Positions 9,247-21,103 are shown, counted from the stretch's first letter. The stretch: DNA of 64,000 nucleotides from CAYPTB01 sp964413535 (GCA_964413535.1 CAYPTB010000010.1:1-64000), one strand, 5' to 3'. The notes: generated from the sequence alone by a model not told the origin. Made by a program: numbers and translations.

Positions 9247-10815
9247 ATGAAAATCCTCTTCCTGAGCGAGTATCTGCCCCAAGAAGCCCTCGGGGTGATG
9301 TGGCTCTCGCGCGCCCTCAAGGACGCCGGCCACGAGACGAAGGCCTTGTTCGTCCCCGACCGCGAGTGGATCGAGAAGGTCGAGAAGTACCACCCGGACG
9401 TCGTCTGCTACTCGGTGACGACCGGGATGCACGTGTACACGGCGGACTTGAACCGCCGGCTCAAGGAAGTCCTGCCGGACGTGGTCAGCGTCTTCGGCGG
9501 ACCGCACCCCACCTTCAGCCCCGAGTACATCGAGACCGAGGGGATCGACGCCATCTGCCGCGGCGAGGGAGAGCACGCGATCGTCGAGCTCGTCAATCGC
9601 CTCCAAGCGGGCGAGGACTACTACGACACCCTGAACTTCTGGTTCAAGCGCCGCGACACGGGCGAGATCGTCAAGAACGGTCAGCGGCCGTTGATCCAGG
9701 GCATCGACTCGCTCGGCTTCCCCGACCGCGACGTGATCTACGACGCGGCGCCGATCTACCGCGACTCGGACCGCAAGGTCTTCGTCAGCCAACGCGGCTG
9801 CCCGATGGACTGCTCGTTCTGCTTCCACCACGCGTGGAAGTCGAAGATCTACAGCGCGAACAACAAGGAATACACGCGCAAGCGCACGGTCGATCACCTG
9901 ATCGCGGAGCTCAAGGACGTCAAGGCGCGCTACAACCTGAAGTTCATCCACTTCGTGGACGACATCTTCAACGTCCGCACCGACTGGTTGGAGGAGTTCT
10001 GCGAGCGCTACGCGAAAGAGATCGCGTTGCCGTTCGACGTGATCCTGATGGCCAACCTGACGAAGGAGAAGCACATCCAGGTGCTCGCGAAAGCCGGGTG
10101 CGTGTACGCGCGCATCGCATTCGAGGCCGCGAGCGATCACATCCGCAACAAGATCTTCCGCAAGAACACGACGCGCAAGCAGCTCACCGACGCGGCCGGC
10201 TGGATCCGCAAGTACGGCATCCGGCTCGGGTCGCTGAACATCCTCGGCGGGCCGGGCGGCACGATGGAGGACGAGCTCGACACGATCCGTCTGAACATCG
10301 AGTGCAAGGTCGACCACCCGATGGCTTCCTTGATGCAGCCCTACCCGATGTTCGACATCACCGAGACCACCACGCAGATGGGCTACGCGGTTTCGAGCGT
10401 GGACGAGTTCCCGGTCAACTTCCGCCGCACCGCGCCGACCTTGTACGAGCGCAAGCACGAGATCGAGAACCTCCACAAGCTGTTCCCCATCGTCGTGCGC
10501 AATCCGTGGCTCCTGCGCTTCGTGCCGAAGCTCGTGAAGCCGCGCTGGCTGTACCGCCCGTACCTGATCCTGTTCATGCTCCACGCCGAGTTCCTCGTGG
10601 CGGAGCAATCGAAGATCTACGCGCGCGCCCAGGGCCTGAGCGGGATCCGCTACTCGACCTGGATCGACTTCTTCTATCGCCTCTCGACGAAGGGCGTGCT
10701 GCGCACCTACCAGGTGCTGTTCGCGCGCTTCAACCAGCGCTTCGCCCAGCATCACCGGCAGATCAAGATCGGCCTGCAGATGGGCGACGAGCGCGTCGTC
10801 GCCCATATGGACTGA
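9247..10815 (+). CDS. B12-binding-domain radical SAM protein
   Basis: 522 residues. The N-terminal 130 residues form a Rossmann-like cobalamin-binding domain (SVFGGPHPTFSPEYI, CRGEGEHAIVELV), without the base-off DxHxxG motif. The radical SAM core follows with its CX3CX2C cluster at Cys185, Cys189 and Cys192 (RGCPMDCSFCFHH), then a GGPGGT motif near 335. The last 150 residues are basic and aromatic, possibly for substrate or membrane contact. Members of this class methylate or rearrange unactivated carbons, often in lipid, cofactor or natural-product pathways. The substrate cannot be read from sequence and no biosynthetic partners are adjacent. The reading frame begins at ATG 9247 with no strong ribosome site. 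Confidence 0.88.
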   Translation: MKILFLSEYLPQEALGVMWLSRALKDAGHETKALFVPDREWIEKVEKYHPDVVCYSVTTGMHVYTADLNRRLKEVLPDVVSVFGGPHPTFSPEYIETEGIDAICRGEGEHAIVELVNRLQAGEDYYDTLNFWFKRRDTGEIVKNGQRPLIQGIDSLGFPDRDVIYDAAPIYRDSDRKVFVSQRGCPMDCSFCFHHAWKSKIYSANNKEYTRKRTVDHLIAELKDVKARYNLKFIHFVDDIFNVRTDWLEEFCERYAKEIALPFDVILMANLTKEKHIQVLAKAGCVYARIAFEAASDHIRNKIFRKNTTRKQLTDAAGWIRKYGIRLGSLNILGGPGGTMEDELDTIRLNIECKVDHPMASLMQPYPMFDITETTTQMGYAVSSVDEFPVNFRRTAPTLYERKHEIENLHKLFPIVVRNPWLLRFVPKLVKPRWLYRPYLILFMLHAEFLVAEQSKIYARAQGLSGIRYSTWIDFFYRLSTKGVLRTYQVLFARFNQRFAQHHRQIKIGLQMGDERVVAHMD

Positions 10816-11055
10816 GCGGGCGTCCCCCGAGCCGGGTCCCGAAGCCCGGAGACGTGCGCATGGACCTGCCCGAGGAGGTCCGTCGGCCGACACGTGATCG
10901 CTCGCGCGGGCGGCTGACGTGCCCAGCCCGACCTGAGCGACCCGGTGGACAGGACCGCGAGCGTTCCTCCACGGAACGTGCTTTACCCGGGGGGCGCGGA
11001 CAGGCATCGTCCCCGCCCGAATGCCGCGCGAGGACCGCGGGCGTTCGAGCACGAC

Positions 11056-11799
11056 GTGAGCTGGCTTGTCGAGACCTGCCTCCTGACCTTCGCGCTCAGC
11101 GCGATCGGAGGGATCGTGCCGCTCGTGCTGCGCCGCACCGAGCGCTTGCAGCACCTGCTCGTCGCGTTCTCCGCCGGCGTCTTCCTGGCCGTGGTGTTCC
11201 TCCACCTCCTGCCCGAAGTGGCGAGCTTCGCGCGCATGGAGACGCGGTTGTGGAGCTTCGTGCTCGCAGGCGTGGTCGGTCTCTACCTGCTCGAGAACGT
11301 CGCCATTCGTGGGAATGCGCACGGCTCCCTGCACGGCGGCGCCGACGACGGCCAGCACCGCGCCCTCGGATACGCGACGCTCTTCGGCCTCGGCGTTCAC
11401 GCCTTCGCGAACGGGCTGGGCTTGAGCGCCGCGGAGGAGATCGAGGAGCTGCGCGCTCCGATGCTGCTGTCCGTCGTCAGCCACAAGTCGGTCGAAGCGC
11501 TGTCGCTCTCCACGGTGCTGCTCCTGGCAGCGATGGACTCGAAGCGCGTGCTCGTCCTCGTTCTCGCCCTCTCGCTCGCCACGCCCGTCGGAGCGATCGC
11601 GGGTCACGCGCTCCTGCCCGATCTGGGCAGCTTCGGATTGCAAGCCTTGACGGCCCTGGCGGCCGGGACCTTCCTCTTCGTCGCCCTCTACGACCTCCTG
11701 CCCGAGGTGTTCCACGAGCGCGAGGACACCGGGCTCAAAGTCGGTCTGCTCGTCGCCGGGATCGCGCTGGGCGGCGGCTTGCACCTGTTCACCGGTTGA
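11056..11799 (+). CDS. ZIP family divalent metal transporter
   Basis: Membrane carrier for zinc or related divalent metals, about 247 residues with eight predicted hydrophobic helices. The two diagnostic intramembrane metal sites are visible: HAFANGLGL in helix 4 and SHKSVEALS in helix 5. The loop before helix 4 is histidine/acid rich (HGSLHGGADDGQH), as is usual in this family. The frame is open back to 10945, but those codons are arginine- and proline-rich and unlike a transporter N-terminus. The GTG at 11056 (VSWLVETCLL) directly precedes helix 1 and is preferred. The gene stands alone between the radical SAM gene and gdhA. Confidence 0.85.
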   Translation: MSWLVETCLLTFALSAIGGIVPLVLRRTERLQHLLVAFSAGVFLAVVFLHLLPEVASFARMETRLWSFVLAGVVGLYLLENVAIRGNAHGSLHGGADDGQHRALGYATLFGLGVHAFANGLGLSAAEEIEELRAPMLLSVVSHKSVEALSLSTVLLLAAMDSKRVLVLVLALSLATPVGAIAGHALLPDLGSFGLQALTALAAGTFLFVALYDLLPEVFHEREDTGLKVGLLVAGIALGGGLHLFTG

Positions 11800-11903
11800 G
11801 CTCGAAGCAGCGTAGCGACATGCACGCATGAGGGAGGGGTGGTAGAACGTGGGCTCCGCTGGGCCTTCGCGCGGCGGTGACGGCCCCAAGGAGGATGGAA
11901 TCG

Positions 11904-13265
11904 ATGCAGGACTACGTCGCCCGGTTGATGGAGGACGTGAAGGCCAAGAATCCCGCCGAGCCCGAGTTCCACCAGGCGGTGCACGAGGTGGCGGAATCCC
12001 TGGTGCTCGTGTTCGAGCGCCATCCCGAGTACCGGAGCGCCAGGATCCTCGAGCGGATCATCGAACCGGAGCGGCAGATCCTCTTTCGCGTGCCGTGGAC
12101 GAACGATCGCGGCGAGGTGCAACTGAACCGCGGCTTCCGGATCGAGCTCTCGAGCGCGATCGGACCGTACAAGGGCGGGTTGCGCTTCCACCCTTCGGTC
12201 AACCTGGGGATCCTGAAGTTCCTGGCGTTCGAGCAGACGTTCAAGAACTCGTTGACCACGCTGCCGATGGGGGGCGGGAAGGGCGGCTCCGACTTCGACC
12301 CGAAGGGCAAGAGCGACGGGGAGGTGATGCGCTTCTGCCAGAGCTTCATGAGCGAGCTCTTCCGACACATCGGTCCGAACACGGACGTTCCGGCCGGTGA
12401 CATCGGCGTCGGCGGGCGCGAGATCGGATACCTGTTCGGACAGTACAAGCGCCTCGCGAACGAGTTCACGGGCGTCCTGACCGGCAAGGGCGTCAACTGG
12501 GGCGGGTCCTTGATCCGACCGGAGGCGACGGGCTACGGAGCCGTCTACTTCGCGCGCGAGATGGCGAAGACGCACGACGAGAGCCTCGCGGGGAAGGTCT
12601 GTCTGGTCTCCGGCAGCGGGAACGTCGCGCAGTATGCCGTGGAGAAACTGATCGATTTCGGGGCGCGCGTCGTGACGCTGTCGGACTCGAACGGACACGT
12701 GTACGACGCCGCGGGGCTCGACCGGGAGAAGCTCGAGTTCGTGAAGGAGCTCAAGAACGCGCGGCGCGGCAGGATCGAGGAGTACGCGGCGAGGTTTCGC
12801 GGCGCCGTGTACACGGCGGCCGACGCCTCGCGCGGGTTCGATCCGTTGTGGTCCCACCCCGCGAACTGCGCCTTCCCGTGCGCGACGCAGAACGAGATCA
12901 ACGGGAGGGACGCTGCGAACCTCCTCGAGGGGGGCGTGAAGCTCGTCAGCGAAGGGGCGAACATGCCCACGACCGCCGAAGGCGTGGAGATCTTCGTTGA
13001 CGCGGGCATCCTCTTCGCGCCGGGCAAGGCCGCGAACGCCGGCGGCGTGGCGGTGTCGGGGCTCGAGATGGCGCAGAACAGCATGCGCTACGGATGGAGC
13101 CGCGAAGAGGTCGACGGGCGCCTGCAGGTGATCATGTCCGACATCCACGGAGCGTGCGTCGCCGCCGCGGAGCGCTTCGGGACGCCGGGGAACTACGTGA
13201 ACGGCGCGAACATCGCGGGCTTCCTGAAGGTCGCGGACTCGATGCTCGATCAGGGGCTCGTGTAG
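11904..13265 (+). CDS. gdhA: NADP-type glutamate dehydrogenase
   Basis: Interconverts 2-oxoglutarate plus ammonia and glutamate, linking nitrogen assimilation to the TCA cycle; 453 residues, the size of the hexameric bacterial enzyme. Substrate-side motifs are present: GPYKGGLRFHPSV and PMGGGKGGSDFDPKGK with catalytic Lys126. These are followed by the dinucleotide-binding domain (CLVSGSGNVAQYAVEKL) and the C-terminal signature GGVAVSGLEMAQNS. The frame opens at GTG 11877, but AAGGAGG at 11888-11894 sits nine bases before ATG 11904, giving an N-terminus that aligns with E. coli GdhA. The choice of NADP is inferred from family similarity. The next gene follows 51 bases later and may share the transcript. 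Confidence 0.95.
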   Translation: MQDYVARLMEDVKAKNPAEPEFHQAVHEVAESLVLVFERHPEYRSARILERIIEPERQILFRVPWTNDRGEVQLNRGFRIELSSAIGPYKGGLRFHPSVNLGILKFLAFEQTFKNSLTTLPMGGGKGGSDFDPKGKSDGEVMRFCQSFMSELFRHIGPNTDVPAGDIGVGGREIGYLFGQYKRLANEFTGVLTGKGVNWGGSLIRPEATGYGAVYFAREMAKTHDESLAGKVCLVSGSGNVAQYAVEKLIDFGARVVTLSDSNGHVYDAAGLDREKLEFVKELKNARRGRIEEYAARFRGAVYTAADASRGFDPLWSHPANCAFPCATQNEINGRDAANLLEGGVKLVSEGANMPTTAEGVEIFVDAGILFAPGKAANAGGVAVSGLEMAQNSMRYGWSREEVDGRLQVIMSDIHGACVAAAERFGTPGNYVNGANIAGFLKVADSMLDQGLV

Positions 13266-13316
13266 GATCGCGGGTCCGGCTCGCTCGGTGAGCCGTTCCT
13301 CGCGCGAGCCGCGATC
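13266..13316 (+). promoter_or_regulatory. Inverted repeat abutting the start of the PPDK-like gene
   Basis: An outer 8-base inverted repeat, GATCGCGG at 13266-13273 and CCGCGATC at 13309-13316, encloses an inner hairpin GGCTC/GAGCC at 13278-13294. The outer right arm ends exactly before ATG 13317, and no ribosome site is visible between. In the transcript this would pair the start region, so it could tune translation of the second gene or end part of the gdhA message. No T tract follows. Function is inferred only. Confidence 0.35.
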
Positions 13317-16289
13317 ATGGCCGTCAACGAGTCGGGAACGCTTCCACGCGTGAGCGGAACGCGGCTGCAGACCTTCAACGACCTGATGCAGGACCGCGTT
13401 CGGCGCATCCTGCTCGTCTCGAGCCTCTACGACTCGTTCATCATGTCCGAGGAGGGGCACCTCCACGAGACGCTGCTCTCGCAGTTCATCGACCTGAATC
13501 TCACGAGCGTTCCCGACCTGGTGCAGGTGAAGACCGGCGCCGAGGCGCTCGAATGTCTCGACCGCGATCCCGACTTCGACCTCGTGATCGCGAGCATCCA
13601 GACCTCCGACGGCGACGCCGGGAAGCTCGCGAAGAGCCTCGCCCTGGCGGGTCACGACGTGCGCGTGATCGCGCTCGCGTACACGAACCGCGAGCTCGCC
13701 GACTTCGAGCACAGCCCCGACCGCGCGAGCGTCGAGCGCGTCTTCCTGTGGCAGGGCGATCCGCGCATCCTGCTCGCGATGGTCGAGTACGTGGAGGATC
13801 GGCTCAACGTGGAGAACGATACGGGCGTGTACGGCGTCCCGGCGATCATCGTCGTCGAGGACAGCGTCCGGTTCTACTCGTCGTTCCTGCCCGCGATCTA
13901 CACCGAGCTCTTCCGGCACACCCACAGGCTGCTCTCGGAAGACCTGAACCTGTCGCAGAGGATGCTGCGGATGCAGGCGCGGCCGAAGGTGCTCTTGTGC
14001 GACACCTACGAGGATGCCTGGGACTTCTTCGCGCGCTACGGCAGGCAAGTGCTGGGCATCGTCTCCGACTTCGAGTATCCGCACGGAGGGGTCCTCGATC
14101 CGAACGCGGGGCTCGAGCTGTGCACGAGCGCGCTCGCGCTGCTTCCCGACATCCGTATCGTGCTCCAGTCGAGCCGCGAGGAGAACCGCGCACCGGCCGA
14201 GAGGATCGGCGCCTCGTTCCTGCTGAAGGGGTCGCCCACGCTGCTGCTCGGGCTGCGCAAGATCCTCGTCGAGCGCTTCGGGTTCGGCGACTTCGTCTTC
14301 CGCGGTCCCGATCGGGTCGAGGTCGACCGCGCCCAGGACCTGAAGGGGCTCGCGGAGAAGCTCGCCACGGTTCCGGCCGCGAGCATCGCCTACCACGCCG
14401 AGCGCAACCACTTCTCCAACTGGCTCAAGGCGCGCACCGAGCTGGCCCTGGCCGAGCGGTTGCAGCCGCGCAAGCTCTCGGAGTTCGAGAGCGTCGAGCA
14501 CCTGCGCGCTCACCTCCTCGAGAGCATCGGGGACTACCGGCGCCAGCGTCTGCGCACGGTCGTCGCGGACTTCGACCGCGAACGCTTCGAACCGGAGGCC
14601 ACGATCACGCGCATCGGCGGCGGGTCGCTCGGCGGCAAGGCGCGCGGGGTGGCCTTCGCGAACAGGATCCTGCACGACTCCGGCCTGCTCGGCGCGTTCC
14701 CGGGCGTGGAGATCCGGGTTCCGCCCTCGGTCGTGCTCGGCACGCACGTCTTCGACGAGTTCCTCGAGTACGGCGAGATCCGCGACTTCGCCATTCGCTC
14801 GGACTCGGACGACGGGATCGAAGAGCTCTTCGTGTCCGCGCCCTTTCCCCGCCGCGGAGTGTCGGACCTGCGCGCGCTCGTCCAGCACGTGAAGCATCCC
14901 GTGGCCGTGCGCTCGTCGAGCCTGCTCGAGGACTCGCTGTCGCAGCCCTTCGCCGGCGTCTACCAGACGTTGATGCTGCCGAACAACGATCCGGAGCGCG
15001 ACGTGCGCTGGCGCCAGCTCGTCACCGCCGTGAAGCGCGTCTACTCGTCGGCCTTCACGAGTCGCGCGAAGGCCTACCTGTCCATGACCTCCTATCGCTT
15101 GGAGGAGGAGAAGATGGCGGTGATGATCCAGGAGCTCGTGGGAGCTTCGCACGGGAATCGCTTCTATCCGGACTTCTCCGGCGTTGCGCGCTCGCACAAC
15201 TTCTATCCCGAGCCCGGACATCGCGCGGAGGACGGAGTGGCCGCCGTCGCCTTGGGGCTCGGCCGCACCGTCGTCGACGGCAGCCCGTGCTTCCGCTTCT
15301 GCCCGCGTCATCCGACGCAGAACGTGAGCTTCTCCTCGGTGACGGACGCGCTGAAGACTTCGCAGCGAGAGTTCTACGCGCTCGACCTCGGCCGCGAGGC
15401 GCGCGATGCGCCGCTCTCGGACATGCGGAAGTATCCGTTGGAGGTCGCCGAGGGCGACGGTCCGCTCGCCTGGCTCGGCTCGACCTATTCGCCCGACGAC
15501 GACCGTATCGTCGACGGCATCTCGCGCCCAGGCACGCGGCTCGTCAGCTTCGCGCAGGTCTTGAAGCACGGCGCGTTCCCCCTGGCCGAGATCCTGTGCG
15601 GTCTGCTGGAACGCTGTGCGGAGGAGATGGGGAGCCCGGTGGAGATCGAGTTCGCCGGCCACCTGGCCCGCGCGGGCCGGCGTCCCGAGTTCGCATTCCT
15701 GCAGTTGCGCCCCCTGGCGATGGCGAGCGAACGCGAGCTGGTCGAGATCGGCGAGGTCCGCGAGGAGGCGCTGTTGTGCCGCACGGAACGCGTGCTCGGC
15801 CACGGTCGAATCGCGGACTTGTGCGACCTGGTGATCGTGGGGCGCGAGAGCTTCGACCGCCTGCGGAGCCCGGAGGCGGCCCTGCACGTCGCGCGCTTCG
15901 ACGCCCTCTTGCGCAAAGCGGGGCGGCCGTACCTCTTGATTGGCGTCGGACGCTGGGGATCTGCGGATCCGAGCCTCGGCATCCCCGTCGCCTGGAGCCA
16001 GATCGGAGGCGCGCGCGTCATCGTGGAGGCGGGCTTCGCGGACGTGCAGGTCGCGCCGTCTCAGGGCTCGCACTTCTTCCAGAACCTGACATCCTGCAAC
16101 GTCGGCTACTTCACCGTGAATCCCGACGTGGGAGACGGCCGCCTGGACTGGGAATGGCTCGCGAGCCTGCCGGCCGTCGAGCAGACCGGGCTCGTGCGAC
16201 ACGTGCGCCTCGACCACCCGATCCTGGTGGTGATGAACGGGCGCACGGGAGAGGGCGTGATCGTGAAGCCGGGCGCCTCCGCCGCGTGA
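13317..16289 (+). CDS. Tandem receiver-like domains fused to PEP-synthase-type ATP-grasp domain
   Basis: 990 residues. Residues of about 28-155 and 167-310 are two response-regulator-like folds. The second keeps receiver hallmarks (VVED acidic pocket, VSDF acceptor Asp, QSS, LLKGS lysine); the first has lost the usual pattern. From about residue 430 to the end is the PPDK/PEP-synthase N-terminal nucleotide-binding domain: GGGSLGGKARGVAF, AVRSSSLLEDSLSQPFAGVYQT, a QELVG strand and LQLRPL. The phosphohistidine swivel domain and the PEP/pyruvate TIM barrel of real PEP synthases are absent, so it cannot run the full reaction. A regulated phosphotransfer role is possible. The stop overlaps the next start (TGATG). 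Confidence 0.82.
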   Translation: MAVNESGTLPRVSGTRLQTFNDLMQDRVRRILLVSSLYDSFIMSEEGHLHETLLSQFIDLNLTSVPDLVQVKTGAEALECLDRDPDFDLVIASIQTSDGDAGKLAKSLALAGHDVRVIALAYTNRELADFEHSPDRASVERVFLWQGDPRILLAMVEYVEDRLNVENDTGVYGVPAIIVVEDSVRFYSSFLPAIYTELFRHTHRLLSEDLNLSQRMLRMQARPKVLLCDTYEDAWDFFARYGRQVLGIVSDFEYPHGGVLDPNAGLELCTSALALLPDIRIVLQSSREENRAPAERIGASFLLKGSPTLLLGLRKILVERFGFGDFVFRGPDRVEVDRAQDLKGLAEKLATVPAASIAYHAERNHFSNWLKARTELALAERLQPRKLSEFESVEHLRAHLLESIGDYRRQRLRTVVADFDRERFEPEATITRIGGGSLGGKARGVAFANRILHDSGLLGAFPGVEIRVPPSVVLGTHVFDEFLEYGEIRDFAIRSDSDDGIEELFVSAPFPRRGVSDLRALVQHVKHPVAVRSSSLLEDSLSQPFAGVYQTLMLPNNDPERDVRWRQLVTAVKRVYSSAFTSRAKAYLSMTSYRLEEEKMAVMIQELVGASHGNRFYPDFSGVARSHNFYPEPGHRAEDGVAAVALGLGRTVVDGSPCFRFCPRHPTQNVSFSSVTDALKTSQREFYALDLGREARDAPLSDMRKYPLEVAEGDGPLAWLGSTYSPDDDRIVDGISRPGTRLVSFAQVLKHGAFPLAEILCGLLERCAEEMGSPVEIEFAGHLARAGRRPEFAFLQLRPLAMASERELVEIGEVREEALLCRTERVLGHGRIADLCDLVIVGRESFDRLRSPEAALHVARFDALLRKAGRPYLLIGVGRWGSADPSLGIPVAWSQIGGARVIVEAGFADVQVAPSQGSHFFQNLTSCNVGYFTVNPDVGDGRLDWEWLASLPAVEQTGLVRHVRLDHPILVVMNGRTGEGVIVKPGASAA

Positions 16290-17941
16290 TGCGCTCGCGA
16301 TCGGCTCTTGCCGCGCTCGTCCTCGTGCTGCTCGCGATCGCGTGCTACTGGCCCGCGCTCTCCGGCGGGTTCATCTGGGACGACGACGCGCTGACGGCCA
16401 ATCCGCACATGGGCTCTTGGCGCGGGCTCTTCGCGATCTGGAGCGGGACCGAAGGCATTCCGCACGAGCAGCACTGGTGGCCCGTCACCTACACGAGCTT
16501 CTGGATCGAGCACGCCCTGTGGGGCTTCGATCCCCGCGGTTATCACGCCACGAACGTTCTCCTGCACGCGCTGAACGCGGTGCTCCTGTGGCGCATCCTC
16601 GTGCGCCTGTCCGTGCCCGGCGCTCTCTTCGGCGCGGCTCTGTTCGCGGCGCACCCGGTCCACGTCGAATCCGTCGCGTGGGTGATCGAGCGCAAGGACG
16701 TCCTGTCCGCCGCGCTCGCGCTAGCGAGCACGCTCTCGTTGCTGCGATACCGCGGTGACGGCGTGGGCGCCCGGCTCTTCCTGGCGCTGGCGCTCTTCGC
16801 CCTGGCCTGCCTCGCGAAGTCGATGGTGGTGGCGCTCCCCCTGTCGCTCGCGTTCGGGTTGTGGTGGAAGGACGGAAAGCTCGAGGCCTCGCTCCTCCCG
16901 TTGTGTGCCATTGCGCTCGCGCTCGCGCTCGTCGACGTGAGCGTGTCGGGGGGCGCCGATCCGTTGACCGACGTGGATCTCTCGGCCCTCGAGCGCCTGG
17001 GCGCGGCGGGCGGCGCGCTCGGCTACTACGCGCGCACGCTCCTCTTCCCCCGCGGTCTGTCGCCGGTCCCGCCCTTCGCCGCGGTCGGTCCCGTCGACCT
17101 GGCGCTCGCGGCGGGCTGGCTCTTGCTCTTCGCGGTGCTGTTCTCTTGCCGCCGGCGGATCGGTCGCGCTCCGGTCGCGGTCCTGTGCGCCTGGGTCGTC
17201 GCGCTCGCGCCCGTGCTGGGTCTCGTCGAGTTCAGTTGGCAGCGCCACGCGCTCGTGGCCGATCGCTTCCAGTACTTCGCGAGCGCGATCGCGCTGCCCG
17301 CGCTCGCGGCGCTCGGTGTCCGAGCTCTGGAGCGCGCGCGCGTCGTCCGTGCCGTCGGACGCGGGGCCGCCCTGCTCGTGCTCGCTCTGCTCTCCGTCGC
17401 GACCCTCCGCTACACGCGCGTCTTCGCGAGCGAAGCGAGCCACGCGCGGCGGATCCTCGCCGTGAATCCCAAGGCCTGGGCCGGGCACTTCAATCTCGGA
17501 CGCGTGCTCACCGACGAGGGTCTGCTCGAGCCCGCGCTTGGATCCTACGACCGTTCGATCGAGCTCCGGGCGGACTACGGCGCGGCGCACGGGAACCGCG
17601 GACTCGTCCTGTGGCGTCTCGGACGGCTCGAGGAGGCCGAGCGCGCGTTCCAGCGAGCGCTCGAGCTCGATCCGGGGCTCGCGAGCGCCCACAACAACCT
17701 CGGGGTGTTGCTGACGGGGCGCAAGGCCTTCGCGGAGGCTGAGCGACATCTCGCGCGCGCGCTCGAGCTCGCTCCGCGCGACCCGGCGACCATCGCGAAC
17801 CTGGGACTCCTGTTCGCGAAGAGTGGGCGTCTCGAGCGCGCCGTCGCGGAGTTCCGGCGCGCACTCGCCCTCGACCCGAACGAGCCGGTCGCGAAACCGA
17901 GTCTCGTCACCGCCCTCGAACTCCGTCCGGACCTGCGTTGA
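16289..17941 (+). CDS. TMTC-like membrane protein with C-terminal TPR repeats
   Basis: 550 residues. The first 385 residues contain about ten hydrophobic helices. After helix 1 comes FIWDDDALTANPH, an acidic GT-C-type loop, then HPVHVESVAWVIERKDVLS, which matches the conserved segment of TMTC (transmembrane and TPR) O-mannosyltransferase-like proteins. Residues of about 390-550 form four TPR units with the usual W/L/G/Y/A/P spacing (for example AWAGHFNLGRVLTDEGLLEPAL). Bacterial members are common but mostly uncharacterised, so a protein O-glycosylation role is inferred. ATG 16289 overlaps the preceding TGA by one base, indicating coupling to the PPDK-like gene. Its 3' end meets a convergent small gene with six bases between. 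Confidence 0.8.
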   Translation: MRSRSALAALVLVLLAIACYWPALSGGFIWDDDALTANPHMGSWRGLFAIWSGTEGIPHEQHWWPVTYTSFWIEHALWGFDPRGYHATNVLLHALNAVLLWRILVRLSVPGALFGAALFAAHPVHVESVAWVIERKDVLSAALALASTLSLLRYRGDGVGARLFLALALFALACLAKSMVVALPLSLAFGLWWKDGKLEASLLPLCAIALALALVDVSVSGGADPLTDVDLSALERLGAAGGALGYYARTLLFPRGLSPVPPFAAVGPVDLALAAGWLLLFAVLFSCRRRIGRAPVAVLCAWVVALAPVLGLVEFSWQRHALVADRFQYFASAIALPALAALGVRALERARVVRAVGRGAALLVLALLSVATLRYTRVFASEASHARRILAVNPKAWAGHFNLGRVLTDEGLLEPALGSYDRSIELRADYGAAHGNRGLVLWRLGRLEEAERAFQRALELDPGLASAHNNLGVLLTGRKAFAEAERHLARALELAPRDPATIANLGLLFAKSGRLERAVAEFRRALALDPNEPVAKPSLVTALELRPDLR

Positions 17942-17947
17942 GGATTC

Positions 17948-18292
17948 TCACTCCGCCTTGGGCCGGGGTCCCTTCGGGAGGCGCGCCTTGGGGAGCTTCA
18001 CTCCCTGGTTGTCGAGGAACGCGGCGAGGCTCTTGCGAGCGTCGGCGAGCGCGTGGCGCAGGTGGGAATCGTTCTCCTTCGCCGCCGCCTCGAGCCCCTT
18101 GTCGAGGTTGCGGATCGCGGTCAGGGTCAACTTGATCGCGGGCGATTGCTTCAAGGCCTTGGCGGCGGCCTTCGCCCGCAACTTCTTGATCTCCTCCTGG
18201 AGGTCTCCGATCATCTCTTCGGGGCTCCGGCGGTGACGCTTCTCCTGGCTCGAGTCGTCGTCGGACGAACGCAATGTTTGATTCTTGGGCAT
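17948..18292 (-). CDS. Small charged helical protein, function unknown
   Basis: 114 residues, lysine/arginine-rich at both ends, with a helical, coiled-coil-prone middle (SPEEMIGDLQEEIKKLRAKAAAKALKQ) and a basic proline-containing tail (KLPKARLPKGPRPKAE). No signal peptide, cysteine cluster or known motif is visible. The composition would suit nucleic-acid or ribosome binding, but no family is recognised. It has an ATG start and lies tail-to-tail with the TMTC-like gene. The 395 bases upstream carry no gene. Confidence 0.65.
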   Translation of the reverse strand: MPKNQTLRSSDDDSSQEKRHRRSPEEMIGDLQEEIKKLRAKAAAKALKQSPAIKLTLTAIRNLDKGLEAAAKENDSHLRHALADARKSLAAFLDNQGVKLPKARLPKGPRPKAE

Positions 18293-18687
18293 GATTCGGA
18301 AGGGATTCTGGAAGATGGATCCTCGGTCACAATCGAGCTCGACTTCTCTTCCCTCCGGATCGATCTACTCGCTAGGAGCCCGCGCGTAGGAACGATTTCG
18401 CGTCTCGTCGTTCACGCCCCGTTCCCCGCATGAAAGCGGCGGTCGCTGCCCACGAATCGGCTCTTGTCGGCAGGATACGAGGGTTTCGGGTCGAGTGGAG
18501 GGACGGCTAGTGATAGGCAACCTCCTCCGTAGGTGCAAGTTCCCTTGGAGATTCCACGAAGCGGCGATGGGTTCTCGCTCCCGAACTACTCCCCTCCGCG
18601 GTGACGAGTAGCGCGATGCGTCCCGAGACAGCTACTCGATCGTCGACCTCGGTGTTAGAAGCCTCGGATTCGACTCGGCGGCGACGG
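18293..18687. other. Intergenic region, no gene seen
   Basis: About 395 bases between the small charged protein and the HD hydrolase, somewhat less GC-rich than the flanks. Short open frames exist on both strands but lack codon bias or ribosome sites. It must contain the promoter of the small minus-strand gene; no clear -35/-10 pair or RNA motif is recognised. Confidence 0.45.

Positions 18688-21103
<2,416 letters not shown>

Noticed and set aside
11688..16217. A 1509-codon open frame on the minus strand opposite gdhA and the PPDK-like gene
   Set aside because: It is a shadow of the high-GC plus-strand genes: the plus frames carry complete families, while this frame is Arg/Ala/Glu-rich without motifs.
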